Shown piece by piece: positions 1-10,751 of a DNA stretch of 64,000 nt (the stretch's first letter is position 1; the number at the start of each line of letters is the position of its first letter). Made by a program: the position numbers and the translations under genes. Source of the stretch: Bostrychus sinensis (Eukaryota > Chordata > Actinopteri > Gobiiformes > Eleotridae); the NCBI GenBank assembly GCA_020698575.1, contig CM036243.1, forward strand, positions 13,011,903 to 13,075,902, read 5' to 3'. A model generated the notes under the pieces. That model worked only from the letters and a program-made list of their open reading frames with translations. It made no database searches and was not told the origin of the DNA.

Positions 1-621
1 CCCGGAACACCTCCCCAGGGAGGCATCCAGGAGGCATCCGGAACAGATGCCCGAGCCACCTCAACTGACTCCTCTCGATGTGGAGGAGCAGTGGTTCTAC
101 TCCGAGCTCCTCCCGGGTGACAGAGCTCCTCACCCTATCTCTAAGGGAGCGCCCAGCCATCCTGCGGAGGGAACTCATTTCGGCCGCTTGTATCCGGGAT
201 CTTGTCCTTTCGGTCATGACCCAAAGCTCATGACCATAGGTGAGAGTAGGAACGTAGATCGACCGGTAAATCGAGAGCTTTGCCTTTCGGCTCAGCTCCT
301 TCTTCACCACAACAGACCGATACATTCATTCATTCATTCATTTTCTACCGCTTATTCCCGTTAGGGGTCGCGGGTGACTGGAGCCTATCCCAGTAACTTT
401 GGGCCGCAGGCGGGGTACACCCTGGACAGGGGCCAGCTTGTCGCAGGACCGATACAACGACACATTACTGCAGCCGCTGCACCGATCCGTCTGTCGATCT
501 CACGCTCCATCCTTCCCTCACTCGTGAACAAGACCCCAAGATACTTGAACTCCTCCACTTGAGGCAGCAACTCCCCCCCAACCTGGAGAGGGCAAACCAC
601 CCTTTTCCAGTTGAGAACCAT
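1..621 (-). mobile_element. Non-LTR retrotransposon fragment (RT C-terminal region)
   Basis: The minus strand encodes pieces of the region following a reverse transcriptase domain. The 385-621 part reads through a segment with the core VEEFKYLGVLFTSEG, a pattern typical of the end of fish non-LTR ORF2 proteins. The 1-300 part covers the next stretch of the same protein family and is also present at 840-1300. The reading frame is broken and is split by a separate insertion at 325-447. This is a dead fragment with no intact gene. The exact clade cannot be fixed without a repeat library. Confidence 0.75.
325..447 (-). mobile_element. Short 5'-truncated retrotransposon end inserted in a LINE, with 9-bp target duplication
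   Basis: A 123-base insert interrupts the surrounding retrotransposon. Its + strand left end is four ATTC-type units, which on the minus strand form a 3' tail of repeated GAAT units. That is usual for the 3' end of a fish LINE or LINE-tailed SINE. The same 9 bases, ACCGATACA, lie directly on both sides (316-324 and 448-456). Removing one copy restores continuity of the host element. The tail, truncation and duplication together indicate target-primed retroposition. Confidence 0.75.
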
Positions 622-839
622 GGTTCTATTCTTACTATACAGTTTTATAAGTTGGTGACAAATGAAAGAAGAATGGTAAAATGGATGTCTTCCATCAGAG
701 GTTCTAAGAAGTGCTTTCTATTAGTGCTACCCAAATAGGGTAAAATCAATTTTACTTTTGTGATTATTACTTTTTGGACTAGTGACATTGTAATCTAAAT
801 AAATATCCACGTTTTTGGGAGAGTTGAAATCTCCATCCA

Positions 840-1300
840 TCTTCTTCCGCTTTATCCAGGGCTGGGTCGTGGGGGCAGCAGTCTAAGCAAGGACACCCAG
901 ACTTCCCTCTACCCAGACACTTCCTCCAGCTCGCACAGAGGAACCCCAAGCATTCCCAGGCCAGGTGGGAGAAATAGACCCTCCAGCGTGTCCTTCGTCT
1001 CCTCCTCCTTCTGGTGGGACATGCCTGAAACACCTCCCCAGGGAGGCGACCAGGAGGCATCCGGAACAGATGCCCGAGCCACATCAGCTGCCCCCTCTCG
1101 ATGTGGAGAAGCAGTGGCTCTACTCCGAGCTTCTCCTGGGTGACAGAGCTCCTCACCCTATCTCTAAGGGAGCACCCAGCCACACTGCGAAGGAAACTCC
1201 CTTCAGCCGCTTGTATCCGGGATCTTATCCTTTCAGTCATGACCCAGAGCTCGTGACCAAAGATGAGAGTAGGACTCACTACTTCTTTGCTTTCACACAC
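840..1300 (-). mobile_element. Non-LTR retrotransposon ORF2 C-terminal fragment, second copy
   Basis: The minus strand encodes about 170 residues, including FGHELWVMTERIRSRIQAAE, LLLHIERGQLMWLGHLFRMP and an arginine-rich block. This is the standard tail of a fish non-LTR reverse transcriptase. It overlaps in content with 1-300, so two related insertions lie within 1.3 kb. There is no catalytic RT motif and no start of the protein. It is a 5'-truncated remnant. Confidence 0.8.
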
Positions 1301-1377
1301 AAAGTAGTAGTGTGCGAATAGTTATTCAGGATTATGTCCCATATGGCTCCCCATATTTTTTGATAGATTTTGAAGAT

Positions 1378-1662
1378 ATTATCTTGTTAAAAGGTGATAC
1401 AGATGAAATTTATTTTTCTCAACTGTCAACAATATACTTCCATATAAAACCATGCAACAGCCCTATGTGATAATTATTGTGATAATGCAATCACATTAGC
1501 ATCTTGCAACCTCTACTTTTACAGGTCAACACTACAGACAATATTAAATAACCTACAGCATTAATGATAGATTGATAGCCCTGGTCCTGTGGACAGAAAA
1601 TTGCCATGTACCACTTCCTTCCCTAATCAGGTGTTAGCAACTGCAAGTGGCTGCAGTAACAA
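1378..1662. repeat. About 280-bp repeat, copy 1 (second copy at 19698-19972)
   Basis: This stretch matches 19698-19972 in the same orientation almost base for base, including the unbroken shared run around the words GACAGAAAATTGCCATG. The copies differ by scattered substitutions and one short indel near 1470-1484. It encodes no recognisable protein and has no obvious RNA polymerase III boxes. It may be an unclassified short mobile element or a duplicated segment of mcub intron 2. The second copy abuts mcub exon 2. Confidence 0.8.
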
Positions 1663-2837
1663 AACAATGTAATGAACAGCAGTGGCAGGCACAATTTGGG
1701 TATCCCGTGTGGTTTGCATTCTGTTGGCAGCATAAATAAAGGCTGTTCCCCAAACCAAAATTTTATGTATTACCAAAGCCAAATTCCTGAAACAGAAGAA
1801 ACAGAATCTCTCTTGGCTGAAATAAAATACTTTCTTTTAGACTCAGTATGCAGTTTTTAATTGTCTTTGTTTTTTTACATGCAGTTATTAGACATACTAA
1901 AGGTACTGTAGGGTTATAGTATTCCATAATTTTCATTTGTTTTATGCTAGAATTACTTCACACCAATGTGAAATTCTGATTAAAAACTGTTGTAATAATA
2001 CCACATCATGTCCAAAAGAGGGCAAGCTTGAGCTTTTATTTAGTTGTGGTTTACGTTAGTCTATTGAGAACATGAACCATGAATATAAATTCGCCCCTTT
2101 TGGGAAAAATAAAATAAAATAAAATAAAAAAAATGTCATGGACGTCCTCCACAGCAGGGTTGCCATGGCCCAGAAAAAAACAACAACAACAACCAAAGAA
2201 CAAACAAACAAAAACAAAACAAAACGAAACAAAGTCATCCAAACATCATCCCACTGGGGGAAAATTAGGACTGTGGCAAGCAAGACTCTCACACAACTAT
2301 TACATTTCTGCGTATACTATGATATATTGCAATACGGTTGAAGGATGAAGCTATACATTTTTAATACAATTTTGGGAAAATAGTAAAAAACTAATGAACA
2401 TATAAAATGTAAAGAAAACAAACCCTTTTATCCATGCTCTGACAAGATGAGAATTATTCCCAGCACTATGAGAAAGTCCTTAGACAGTTTAGTAATAAAT
2501 TAAATAAGTTATGTGGGAACAAGATTTTGGGACATCACATTTTTTCTTTTCAGATCACATTTTACCAACTCCCATCACCAACTAGTTCTCGCAATTTAAT
2601 TGCATTAAAATGCCTAAATGCTAACTGCAATCCATTATTTATAAGCAACCTAGTCTAAAAATAAAAAGATTTTATGCTAACACCAATCACAAAGCATTTT
2701 ATGGAAGAATCTTTTAAATATCTAACTTAGGTGGTTAGCAAGTAGCGGTCAAAAGCTCCGTATTTAAACAGAAATTATCTAACGTGCGTGCATAATACTT
2801 TCATGGCTTTGTCTTACAAATCACGCGACACGAGCAG
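1663..2837. other. AT-rich intergenic stretch with no gene seen
   Basis: No exon-like open frame is supported. The segment 2105-2245 is A-rich simple sequence (AAAAT and CAA units). Short open frames here come from low-complexity sequence. Confidence 0.6.
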
Positions 2838-3050
2838 CTCACTTACCGGTTCTTTGATTCCCAGTGACTATAATGGGTTTTAAGTTCTGGAATCGGGACC
2901 AAAAAAATGATAACAGCCCTCTTTATTGGCTCCGCAGTGCGCTCTTTCTCCTCCGTTTTCAGCTGCGCGAGGGGCACAAAACAGGCAGCTGCTCAACTCA
3001 CGGAGGCAAAGGTTAAAGGTCACGAGGTGCTGGCGGCCGTGTGATGTCAT
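2838..3050 (-). promoter_or_regulatory. Possible CpG-rich promoter and untranslated first exon of a leftward gene
   Basis: This is the only locally GC- and CpG-rich patch in the left 4 kb. On the minus strand it holds E-box- and CCAAT-like words, followed by a strong splice donor of the form CCG|GTAAGT at about 2845-2850. There is no in-frame ATG between the GC-rich part and the donor, so any exon would be non-coding. If real, the gene runs off the left side of the window and diverges from casp6. This is inference from composition and one splice site. Confidence 0.25.
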
Positions 3051-3117
3051 TTATTTCAAATGATGAATAATTAATGAATGAAGACAAAGGTTTTTTAGCA
3101 ACAGGAGAGAAAATACA

Positions 3118-3360
3118 TGGAATGCCCTGCCAGCCTCTGTTTTAACTGCTCCAAGTCTGAAGAGCTTCAATTCACGACTTGATAAACATTGGAAACACCA
3201 CCCATGGTACTTTAACTGGGAAGATGACTCCTTTAGTTACTTCGAACCCAGCATGTCGCAAATCAAAAACGTTATGGAATAAAGTTCAGCTCAAGATCTG
3301 GTCATAGAGGCCTCAAGGCCTGCGACCAGAAAGCACCAAAGTAACTTTAAGTAACATTAT
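3118..3360 (+). mobile_element. 3' end of a LINE: ORF2 last 54 residues plus 3' UTR
   Basis: An open frame from 3118 to the TAA at 3280-3282 begins WNALPASVLTAPSLKSFNSR. The WN-LP pattern followed by F..RLD..W is the usual C-terminus of CR1/L2/Rex-type ORF2 proteins. The bases after the stop look like the matching 3' UTR. Everything upstream is missing, as expected of a 5'-truncated copy. Confidence 0.7.
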
Positions 3361-4080
3361 ACAGTAAAACACAGAACAAACACAAGAGATGCCCCAGCAG
3401 CAGACACAGAGTTTTCTAACCAAGGACAATAACTAGCCTATTCTGACAGCTTTCTTACGTGTTAGTCCTACAAACAAATTTTTACTCTTCTTAAGATGTA
3501 TTATTATTAAATTTGACGAACTCTGAGAAGAATGAAATGATGCACAGGCATTTTTCTCTCCGCCTGCGCGACTCAGTGCTGTGTGTTTTGGGACTCACAG
3601 TAATACTTGATTAGCAAAATGCAAAGAAAACTACAGGGATGATTACTATAAATGTAGATATGAGGTGGATAATATGATTTAGATTTTTGGATTTTTTTTT
3701 TTGGACGATTTTTTTTAATTACTGTAGTAACCTATTTGAGCCGCAAGGGGGGTTGCAATGCCACCCCTGCCACCTTTCAGTCTCCGCCAATGAGCATACT
3801 ATAATGTATATTTAAACAAAATTAGTTTCATTACACTTTAAATCGTTTGGTTCAGTAGTTTCACTTTGCTTATCTTCTTCTCTGTATTATTAACCATAAT
3901 GTTTTATGAGCTGCTGTAGTAAAGCAGTACATCGTAGAGCGAACACGGAAGTCCTTATGTAGTAGCTTTTTCATTGACACGCGTTAAAACCAATCAAGTG
4001 CTGCGGTTGAGACAAGCATCCAATCCAGTTGGAAGGCGGGGCTTAAGTGGGGCTCATCTGTTGGTTTGACGAAGCAAATA
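3361..4080. other. Intergenic stretch with nothing clearly functional
   Basis: The sequence has short T runs near 3690-3715 and a moderately GC-rich patch at 3550-3600. I see no exon or recognisable repeat. It separates the LINE remnant from the TIR element in front of casp6. Confidence 0.5.
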
Positions 4081-4496
4081 GGCGCGTTCGAGATGAACTG
4101 CGCCTCGCCTGGATTGTGAACGAGAGTGCACGGACGCAAAGACAGGAGGAGAAATACACCTGTAGTGAAGTCAGACAGTTTGTTGCTCAGATCACGCACC
4201 ATCACGCCCGAAATCCACTTCTCGCGTGTGTTGGACATGATTTTGAAATTTGTAAGAACTTTTCTGTCCCGTGCTTGACCACAGTCTGTGTGTTAATGAG
4301 GTGCTCTTTTGGAGCACACAACATGAGGCACATTCAGCAGTGATTCTTAGCTTTTATGTCTAAATTTACACATTATAAATGTTAAACAGCCTCCTATAAC
4401 AGCAGATATTGTGCACAATCTTTTTAATAATATTCTACTTCACAGTGAGCAGCAGGGCACAAAGTTTATCCAGGTCAAAACTGTAACTTTAGTCTG

Positions 4497-4531
<35 letters not shown>

Positions 4532-4859
4532 CAGGGGAGGAGGAGAGGAGGGCAGTGAAGTGTCGTGCGTTACGTTTCTGATCAGCACTAAACTCAGATC
4601 CAATCACCTGTCCGTTCACCGCTGACAGGTGTGTGTTTTCCCATCATGCACTGAGCCAAGCAGCCTCCGCAGTTGCTCCTGATGAACTGCGGCGGCTCAG
4701 GCGCTGGTCTCGTTTGGATCTCACGAGCTTATGGTGACCGTCGCACTTGTGGCATCAGAGCAAGTCGGGAACAAGTCAGACACAAATCTAACCAGCGTGC
4801 ACTGCGCACAGACCGACACTGATCGAAACTGCGCAAGTCTAGCTCATCTCGAACGAGCC
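4081..4859. mobile_element. TIR DNA element, copy A, immediately upstream of casp6
   Basis: The left end reads GGCGCGTTCGAGATGA and the right end, reverse-complemented, reads GGCTCGTTCGAGATGA: a 16-base inverted repeat with one mismatch. The interior matches 52318-53078 over essentially its whole length, including the CpG-rich tail and an internal A run (27 A here, 15 A there). The flanks are AAATA and TAATT, compatible with a 2-3 base TA-type target duplication. No transposase is encoded, so the copy is non-autonomous. The superfamily is not assigned; a TWA-target group such as PIF/Harbinger is possible. It ends 28 bases before the casp6 ATG, so it must supply upstream or 5' UTR sequence for that gene unless there is a distant first exon. 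Confidence 0.8.
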
Positions 4860-4887
4860 TAATTTTAGTTTCACTCGAGTGAAAAAA

Positions 4888-7800
4888 ATGTCTGACGTGA
4901 TAGAAAAGGGCTTTGAAGGTAATGTACTTTTTTTCTATTATTATAAACTTGGCATAACCGTTTAAACACGAAAAAATGTTTTGTTTTATTATTATTTTTT
5001 ATTTATTTGCTCATAACCATATACATGGCACGGAGCAGAAACACAAACTAGAGACAAAGCAGTACACACGGATACAAGGGAAGAATCCCGCTCAAAAAGG
5101 CACTAAGCTTACAAACAATTTTAGTTTTTTCAGACTGTACAAGTAGTACAAGCTTATACATTAATGGGTAATTTAAATAAAATCTTGGCAAATATTGTTC
5201 TCACCATTTCCTCACATCAGGATGCGTGCACTCAAATAAAACATGAAATTCATCTCCCACACAATTATCACACAAATTACAAATTCTCTTTCCAGACCTT
5301 TATACTAACCAATGACTTTAGGAATTCTGCTGTTATTTGTTTTAAAACTGCAGATGGTTAAGATTCTCACATAAGTATTTCTCAAATTTATATTTCTGTT
5401 TGACCTCTGCATAGACATCACAGGAAGTCATGTCCCTGATTTGACTTTACCACTTTTGAATATGCTGATTTTTCAGAATCTGTTCCACAGTTAGTTTAAG
5501 CCCAGTTAACACTGTTGAATGTCTGAGAGAATGTGAGAGGCTACAAGTACACAATGTAGCTTCTTTCAGAGCGTTTCTTAAAATGTCATGGCTTTATGAA
5601 TCCTCTGTAGTTCTTTTATATGCTACATCTTAAACATAACTTTGTGTTTGTTATAACTTAAAGTGATTCTCCTTACTTATTTCTCCTTACTTATTTTTTT
5701 CTAGGAAGTGTTGCCATGGACAGCACGACTATCACCAAGAATGCTGGTGAGTGTTTAGTCCCATATACGATTTTTTTTTTTTTTTTTTTTACAAAAATGT
5801 AGACTACTTTAGTAGGATCTATGAACAGCCCAGAGGCAGGAGACGTGAGGAGACAAAGTGAAACCCAGATAGAGATAGTTTAACTGAGAGGCTGCTACTG
5901 TCCCACACACCTGATAGGACTGTCATTATTATATAAGATTGTTATTACACCATTGCATAAAGGAGGAGACCAGGCTGAACTAGCCAATTATAGACCAGTT
6001 AGCATACTACCTAAAATATCTAAGGTAGTTGAAAAGGTAGTAGCAAAGCAATTCATGGATCATTTAAATTGTGGACATCACCCCCTGAATCCAATGCAGT
6101 TTGGCTTTCGTAGACATCACTCAACAGAGACAGCTCTCTGTTATTTTGTTGAGCAGCTAAAATGCATGTTGGATAAAGTGGGGGTAGTGGGAGCCATACT
6201 TTTAGATCTAAAAAAAGCACTTGATACAGGTAAACTATAACATCTTTTTATCAAAATTAACTGCTCATAACATCTCGGAAAATATACTGCAGTGATTTGA
6301 ATCATATTTAAGAACAGAAAACACTGTACACAAATTAAGAGCACAATGTCCTCTTTTTTAGATAGCTCAGTTGGGGTGCACCAAAGTTCCATTTTGAGTC
6401 CCCTCTTATTCAGCGTTTATGTTAATGACCTACCTGCCATCTGCCATGAGGTTAATACTCAAATGTACACAGGTGATGCCGTCATATATGTACAACAAAT
6501 CAAGCCAGAGAGCTGCTTCTGTACTCAAAGATGCTGTGGAGAAAATTGCTGATTAGATGGTGCGCTCATGTTTGACACTAAATTGTAATAAAACGGTCAG
6601 CATGTTCTTCTCTAAAAGGCATAACATTCATCTTACATCGGATATCATTATTAAAGGACAAAAGTTGCAAGAAGTAGATTCTATCAAATATTTAGGTGTT
6701 GTGCTGGACTCCACATTGTCTTTTAAAAAGCACATCTCAAAAATCTCTAAAACTGTGAAATTTGATTTAGCTCAGTTTAAATTAATTTGACATCAAATGA
6801 GTACAGATGTAGCCAAGCTTTTTATGCATTCCATGATCTTTTCTCATTTTATTTACTGCACAACAACTTGGGCTCAGTCAACCAATACAGCTTTACAACT
6901 ACTTTAAAGTCTGTACAAGCAGGCAATCAAAATTTTAGATAAGAAACCTGTCTCCTATCATTATTGTAACATTATTAAGAAATATAAATTGTTAACATTT
7001 GAAAATTTCATTCTCCTGGCTAATGTTAGTTTAGTGTACAAGATTTTTCATAACCTGGCACCACAACCTTTGAAAGTGTTTGTAAAGTCATGTGATGAAG
7101 CAGGCATCCGGTACACCAGAGCCTCCATCAGAGGAGATTGTTATGTACATTTTAGATCTACTACTTTTGGACAGAACTGCTTCTCTGTAAAAGCTGCAGG
7201 GATGTGGAACTCTTTACCAGTAACCATCAGTGAACATTATAAGTTTAACTTGAAGGAATGGCTGAAGGATAATCAGGTGTGTGGTCATTAGTGCAGACTA
7301 GACTAGATGTGGTGGTGGTGATTTCATAATTTATCAAAGGTAATGTGTTGGACTGTTGTGATCTGATTTTTCTCATGATGGTGCTTTGTCAGTGTTGAGT
7401 GTTCTATTTATCTAAATGTTTGTACAGATCTAGATTTTGTTCATTAGTAATTTTATGGGGTAGGCTATCAAATGCACTGTTAACCTGCTGTTACTTTGCC
7501 TCTGCCCAGGGACTACAGATGAAAATTAGCTTGTAGCTATCTCTGGTCAGTGCAATATATGTATTGTGGAATGACCCTGTCAAATAAATAAATAAATAAA
7601 AATAATATAAAAATAAAATTAATACGAATGCTCTTTAGCACTTGTAAAAAGTTTATTATGTCGGCGAATGCCAATCTCACAGCAGCTCTACAGTTCAGAG
7701 TATTGTAGGTGGTGAAAATGTTGTCATGACAAAAACACATTTTGTTAGTTTTATGTTATGATATACATTTTAATATTTTGAGTTGCTGTCTATTAAGGTC

Positions 7801-9647
7801 ATGGTAACAAGACTAAAAACAAATCTCAGGGTCTAATATTTAGCCTATATAACAGCTTTATATAACAACAGTAGCTATACATGAAAAAGAAATGGGCCAA
7901 CTACATAAAAATATATGCTGTAAGTCCTAAAAACAGCACATCATGTCTTTTTACAGCAGTGGTCTTGCCTTAACATGCCTCTGTCTAACCTACATTATCA
8001 AAAGGGTGGGGCATGCAGACAAAACTTTCGGTTTCTTTTCTTTTTGCAATCTTTACCATCGTTCTCCAGCTGTCAACTGGCTATTGAAGGCCATGAGGAC
8101 TCTAAGCTGTTGAGACAAAAGCTGCTTGACCCCATACCAGCAACTCACACACCTATAGTGGTACTGCTGCTTAACAAAAAGCAGCACAAGAGCAACAAAA
8201 AGCCCTGATAACCCATTCTATGGTATTCTATTGTGTTTTACACTGAACCATAATTGTGTGATCATTAGTTAGTTATTATTATTAGTATTTAACTATTAGT
8301 TAGTCATTAAGCAGTAAGTATTTGTTAAAGCACTAACTGTCAATTAATAGTAAAAATTATTAACAAGATTTGTGACGATTGTGGTGTTTTTATTTCCGCA
8401 ACAGCATACCACAAGAATGTAACAGAGACAGATGGAACTTGGGGGTAAGACTGTTAATATGACAATATCACGAGTCATATGCATTCCTAAGAGTATTCCA
8501 CCTACATTTCTTGTGTGTTCTGCAGAACTTCAGCATTGGATCCTGCTGAGGAGTACAAAATGAGCAACAAACGACGAGGACTTGCACTTATTTTTAATCA
8601 AGAGCACTTCTTCTGGCGTCTGGGTCTGCCAATCAGATATGGAACTAACACTGACTGCTATAATCTAGAGGGAAGGTATCATTTTAAAAATGTAACTAAA
8701 ATATATGCTTGATGTTTAATGGCTGATAAAACATTTCATCTTAAAATATATTTTGGACTTCTCACTAGACTAAAAGCCTTGAACTTTGAAGTCAGGACTT
8801 ATGATAACTACAAACAGATGGAAATTGTGGATATTATCAGTGAAGGTAAATACACAGACCTTACATGTCTTAACATTATATCAGACATGGTTCAAAACTC
8901 TGAATAAATGATTTCCCATCAGCTGCACAGTCCAGTCATTCAGACGCAGACTGCTTCATGCTCATCTTTCTAAGCCATGGAGAACAAGATCATGTTTATG
9001 CATATGATGGCAAGATCAGCATCCAGGACATCACAGCCATGTTCAAAGGTGACAAGTGCCAGAGTCTTGTAGGAAAACCTAAAATCTTTATTTTACAGGT
9101 ATGTACAAACCATACCCTAGTTGACTACTTGAATTAACATGACCCAGATCTACTTGTATTGTTCTTGCACCTGCTGCAGGCATGCCGTGGAGACAAACAT
9201 GACAACCCTGTGAAGCCCTGTGATGATGTCGACAGTGAGATTAAGACCAATGAGGTGGTCGTCGATGCCTGTGCTGTCCACACTTTGCCTGCTGGGGCTG
9301 ACTTCATCATGTGTTACTCAGTGGCTGAAGGTAAGATTCTGTTCTCATGTTTCATTGTGACACAAAAATGTTATCCTAATATTCTTCTGCAAATTTCTAA
9401 AGGTTTTTTTTCCCATCGGGATGCACTGAATGGATCTTGGTATATTCAAGATCTTTGCGAGCTTCTTAAAGAATATGGAGATTCTCTTGAATTCACCGAG
9501 TTGCTCACCCTGGTCAACAGGAAGGTGTCAATGAGGAGTGTTGAGAAGGCTAGAGACAGCAATGTCATTGGAAAGAAACAGGTGCCTTGCTTTGCCTCAA
9601 TGCTCACCAAAAAACTGTACTTTAGACCAAAAAATGCAGACAAATGA
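4888..9647 (+). CDS. casp6: Caspase-6, 8 coding exons, 303 residues
   Basis: This is the zymogen of the executioner cysteine protease caspase-6, which acts in the cytosol and nucleus after Asp residues. Coding exons are 4888-4918, 5705-5746, 8405-8444, 8526-8675, 8769-8845, 8923-9098, 9180-9330 and 9403-9647. All introns are GT-AG, the phases join without a shift, and the total is 912 bases including TGA. Residues 1-34 form a short prodomain ending TETD, the same cleavage motif as in human caspase-6. The large subunit contains catalytic His132 (SHG) and Cys174 in QACRG, split by the exon 6/7 junction after Q. The small subunit starts near residue 202 and includes LPAGADFIMCYSVAEG and GSWYIQDLCE. 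EYKMSNKRRGLALIFN and the ending PCFASMLTKKL separate it from caspases 3 and 7. Human length is 293. Exon 1 is the least certain part; it was chosen because its ATG opens the frame and its donor fits. Confidence 0.95.
4975..5470 (-). mobile_element. Decayed LINE 3' end, antisense in casp6 intron 1
   Basis: On the minus strand, 5196-5291 encodes a cysteine/histidine cluster of the form C-x2-C followed by GDE-x-H-x4-C (core CNLCDNCVGDEFH). This is characteristic of the C-terminal end of several non-LTR ORF2 proteins. The left edge (minus-strand 3' end) is an AAATAAA-rich tail near 4980-5010. Stops interrupt the frame. It occupies most of the 786-base first intron, in antisense orientation. Confidence 0.6.
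5934..7620 (+). mobile_element. Decayed LINE (RT domain) in casp6 intron 2
   Basis: The frames 5953-6240, 6346-6552, 6557-6790 and 6989-7291 encode successive parts of one reverse transcriptase. These are ANYRPVSILPKISKVVEKV, FGFRRHHSTETAL, a degraded LLDLKKALDT block, SSILSPLLFSVYVNDLP with MYTGDAVIYV in place of the catalytic FADD-type motif, then SIKYLGVVLDSTLSF and GMWNSLPVTI. Frameshifts and stops separate them. The copy ends in an AAATA repeat tail at about 7580-7615, typical of CR1/L2/Rex1-type elements. It lies in the same orientation as casp6 and accounts for most of the 2.66-kb intron. Confidence 0.85.
7621..8404 (+). other. Rest of casp6 intron 2, nothing specific seen
   Basis: The stretch is AT-rich with TTAG-type repeats near 8265-8345. 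Its only open frame (7975-8208) has no recognisable content. It ends at the exon 3 acceptor AG at 8403-8404. Confidence 0.5.
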
Positions 9648-9757
9648 AAGGTCTTAAATCAGCAGATCAGTTCTACTAGAGACTGACCCAGTTTCTTTAA
9701 ACCTTGCATGTCAATACATTTTTAATACTTTTAATACAAATTTTTGTGACCTAGTGT

Positions 9758-9763
9758 AATAAA
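9758..9763 (+). terminator. casp6: casp6 polyadenylation signal AATAAA
   Basis: A canonical AATAAA lies 111 bases after the casp6 stop codon, followed within 25 bases by a T-rich stretch (9784-9792). This is a good fit for the main cleavage signal. Confidence 0.6.
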
Positions 9764-9792
9764 TAAGTAATATTGAATGTACATTTTTTTTG

Positions 9793-10635
9793 CCATTAAT
9801 GGGTAAACTCATGTAGTTCTGTGCTTAATTTGTGGGGTTGATTTATATTTATATTAACAAGTCTTATTACAAGTGGGTCTACAAGCTAACATTTTATATG
9901 CCATATAAACATGTTGCTAGTAGAAACAGTTGTAGAGGTATCTGTGAAAGCGGTACATCAAGACAATTATGTATAACGTCATTAAAAAAGGGAATCTATG
10001 TTTGTACTGCGTCTTATGCTGCATCAGGTGATGGTACTGTGTCAAGTATGCTTAAAACCAACATGCCATCAATAGATCATTCCTCAGGGAATATGGGTGT
10101 TTACCTATTTGGATGTATTTGGACCTAGTATACATGTAGCTTTGTCTCATAACTCAGGAATATACTACCAGCCGACAGTTATTTGACTCTGCTGACACTA
10201 ATCTTTTTAATTTCATTAAAGCTTTTTATATCTGTGTTTGGCCATCTGTTTTATAACTTTAGTACTAACTGTTGAGATGACTAAAGAATTCCATCAGGAA
10301 ACATTTGCTCTATATTCGTTAACTGCAACCTGAAAGTAGGATTCCATTTGTGCTTCTGTTTTAAGCTGATTGTTACTATATGTGATACACAACTACTTTA
10401 GACCAAAATGAACCTCGTCTCCCTACTCAAACAATGAGAAGCCATATAGCAATTGTAGGCAGTGACCCTTCAAAGACAACCCTTTTTCGATCTCAGCCAA
10501 CACATTAAAACATTATTCAATTTCCTTTTATCGCAAAAGATTTATTAAATGTTTGTTAGTGTTTTATTCCTATTAGCAGCAAATATACTCAACATAATGT
10601 CAACTTATAAGAACTTATTTTAATAGAAGTCAGTG
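9793..10635. other. Intergenic spacer between the converging casp6 and mcub genes
   Basis: This AT-rich sequence lies between the two 3' ends. Short open frames such as 9832-10128 have no family signature. A second minus-strand AATAAA (plus TTTATT at 10551-10556) could extend the mcub 3' UTR. No RNA gene is seen. Confidence 0.5.
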
Positions 10636-10641
10636 TTTATT
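10636..10641 (-). terminator. mcub: mcub polyadenylation signal AATAAA
   Basis: The plus-strand TTTATT is AATAAA on the gene strand and lies 111 bases after the mcub stop codon. A further copy lies at 10551-10556. The choice between them cannot be made from sequence. Confidence 0.5.
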
Positions 10642-10751
10642 TTCCATAAGATATCTTTTCTATTATCATAAACTAGATACTTGTTAAAAAGGTGACGTGT
10701 AGTCTCTTTGTCCGGAAGTGCTGCTGGCTGCTTCTTCTAGTTTGTAACTGT

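Noticed and set aside
965..1321. 118-residue plus-strand open frame
   Set aside because: It is the antisense shadow of the minus-strand retrotransposon fragment at 840-1300.
4047..4343. 98-residue open frame upstream of casp6
   Set aside because: It lies inside the non-coding TIR element and is not preserved in the copies at 52318 and 62518.
7975..8208. 77-residue open frame in casp6 intron 2
   Set aside because: Intronic, without homology or splice signals; casp6 phases join correctly without it.
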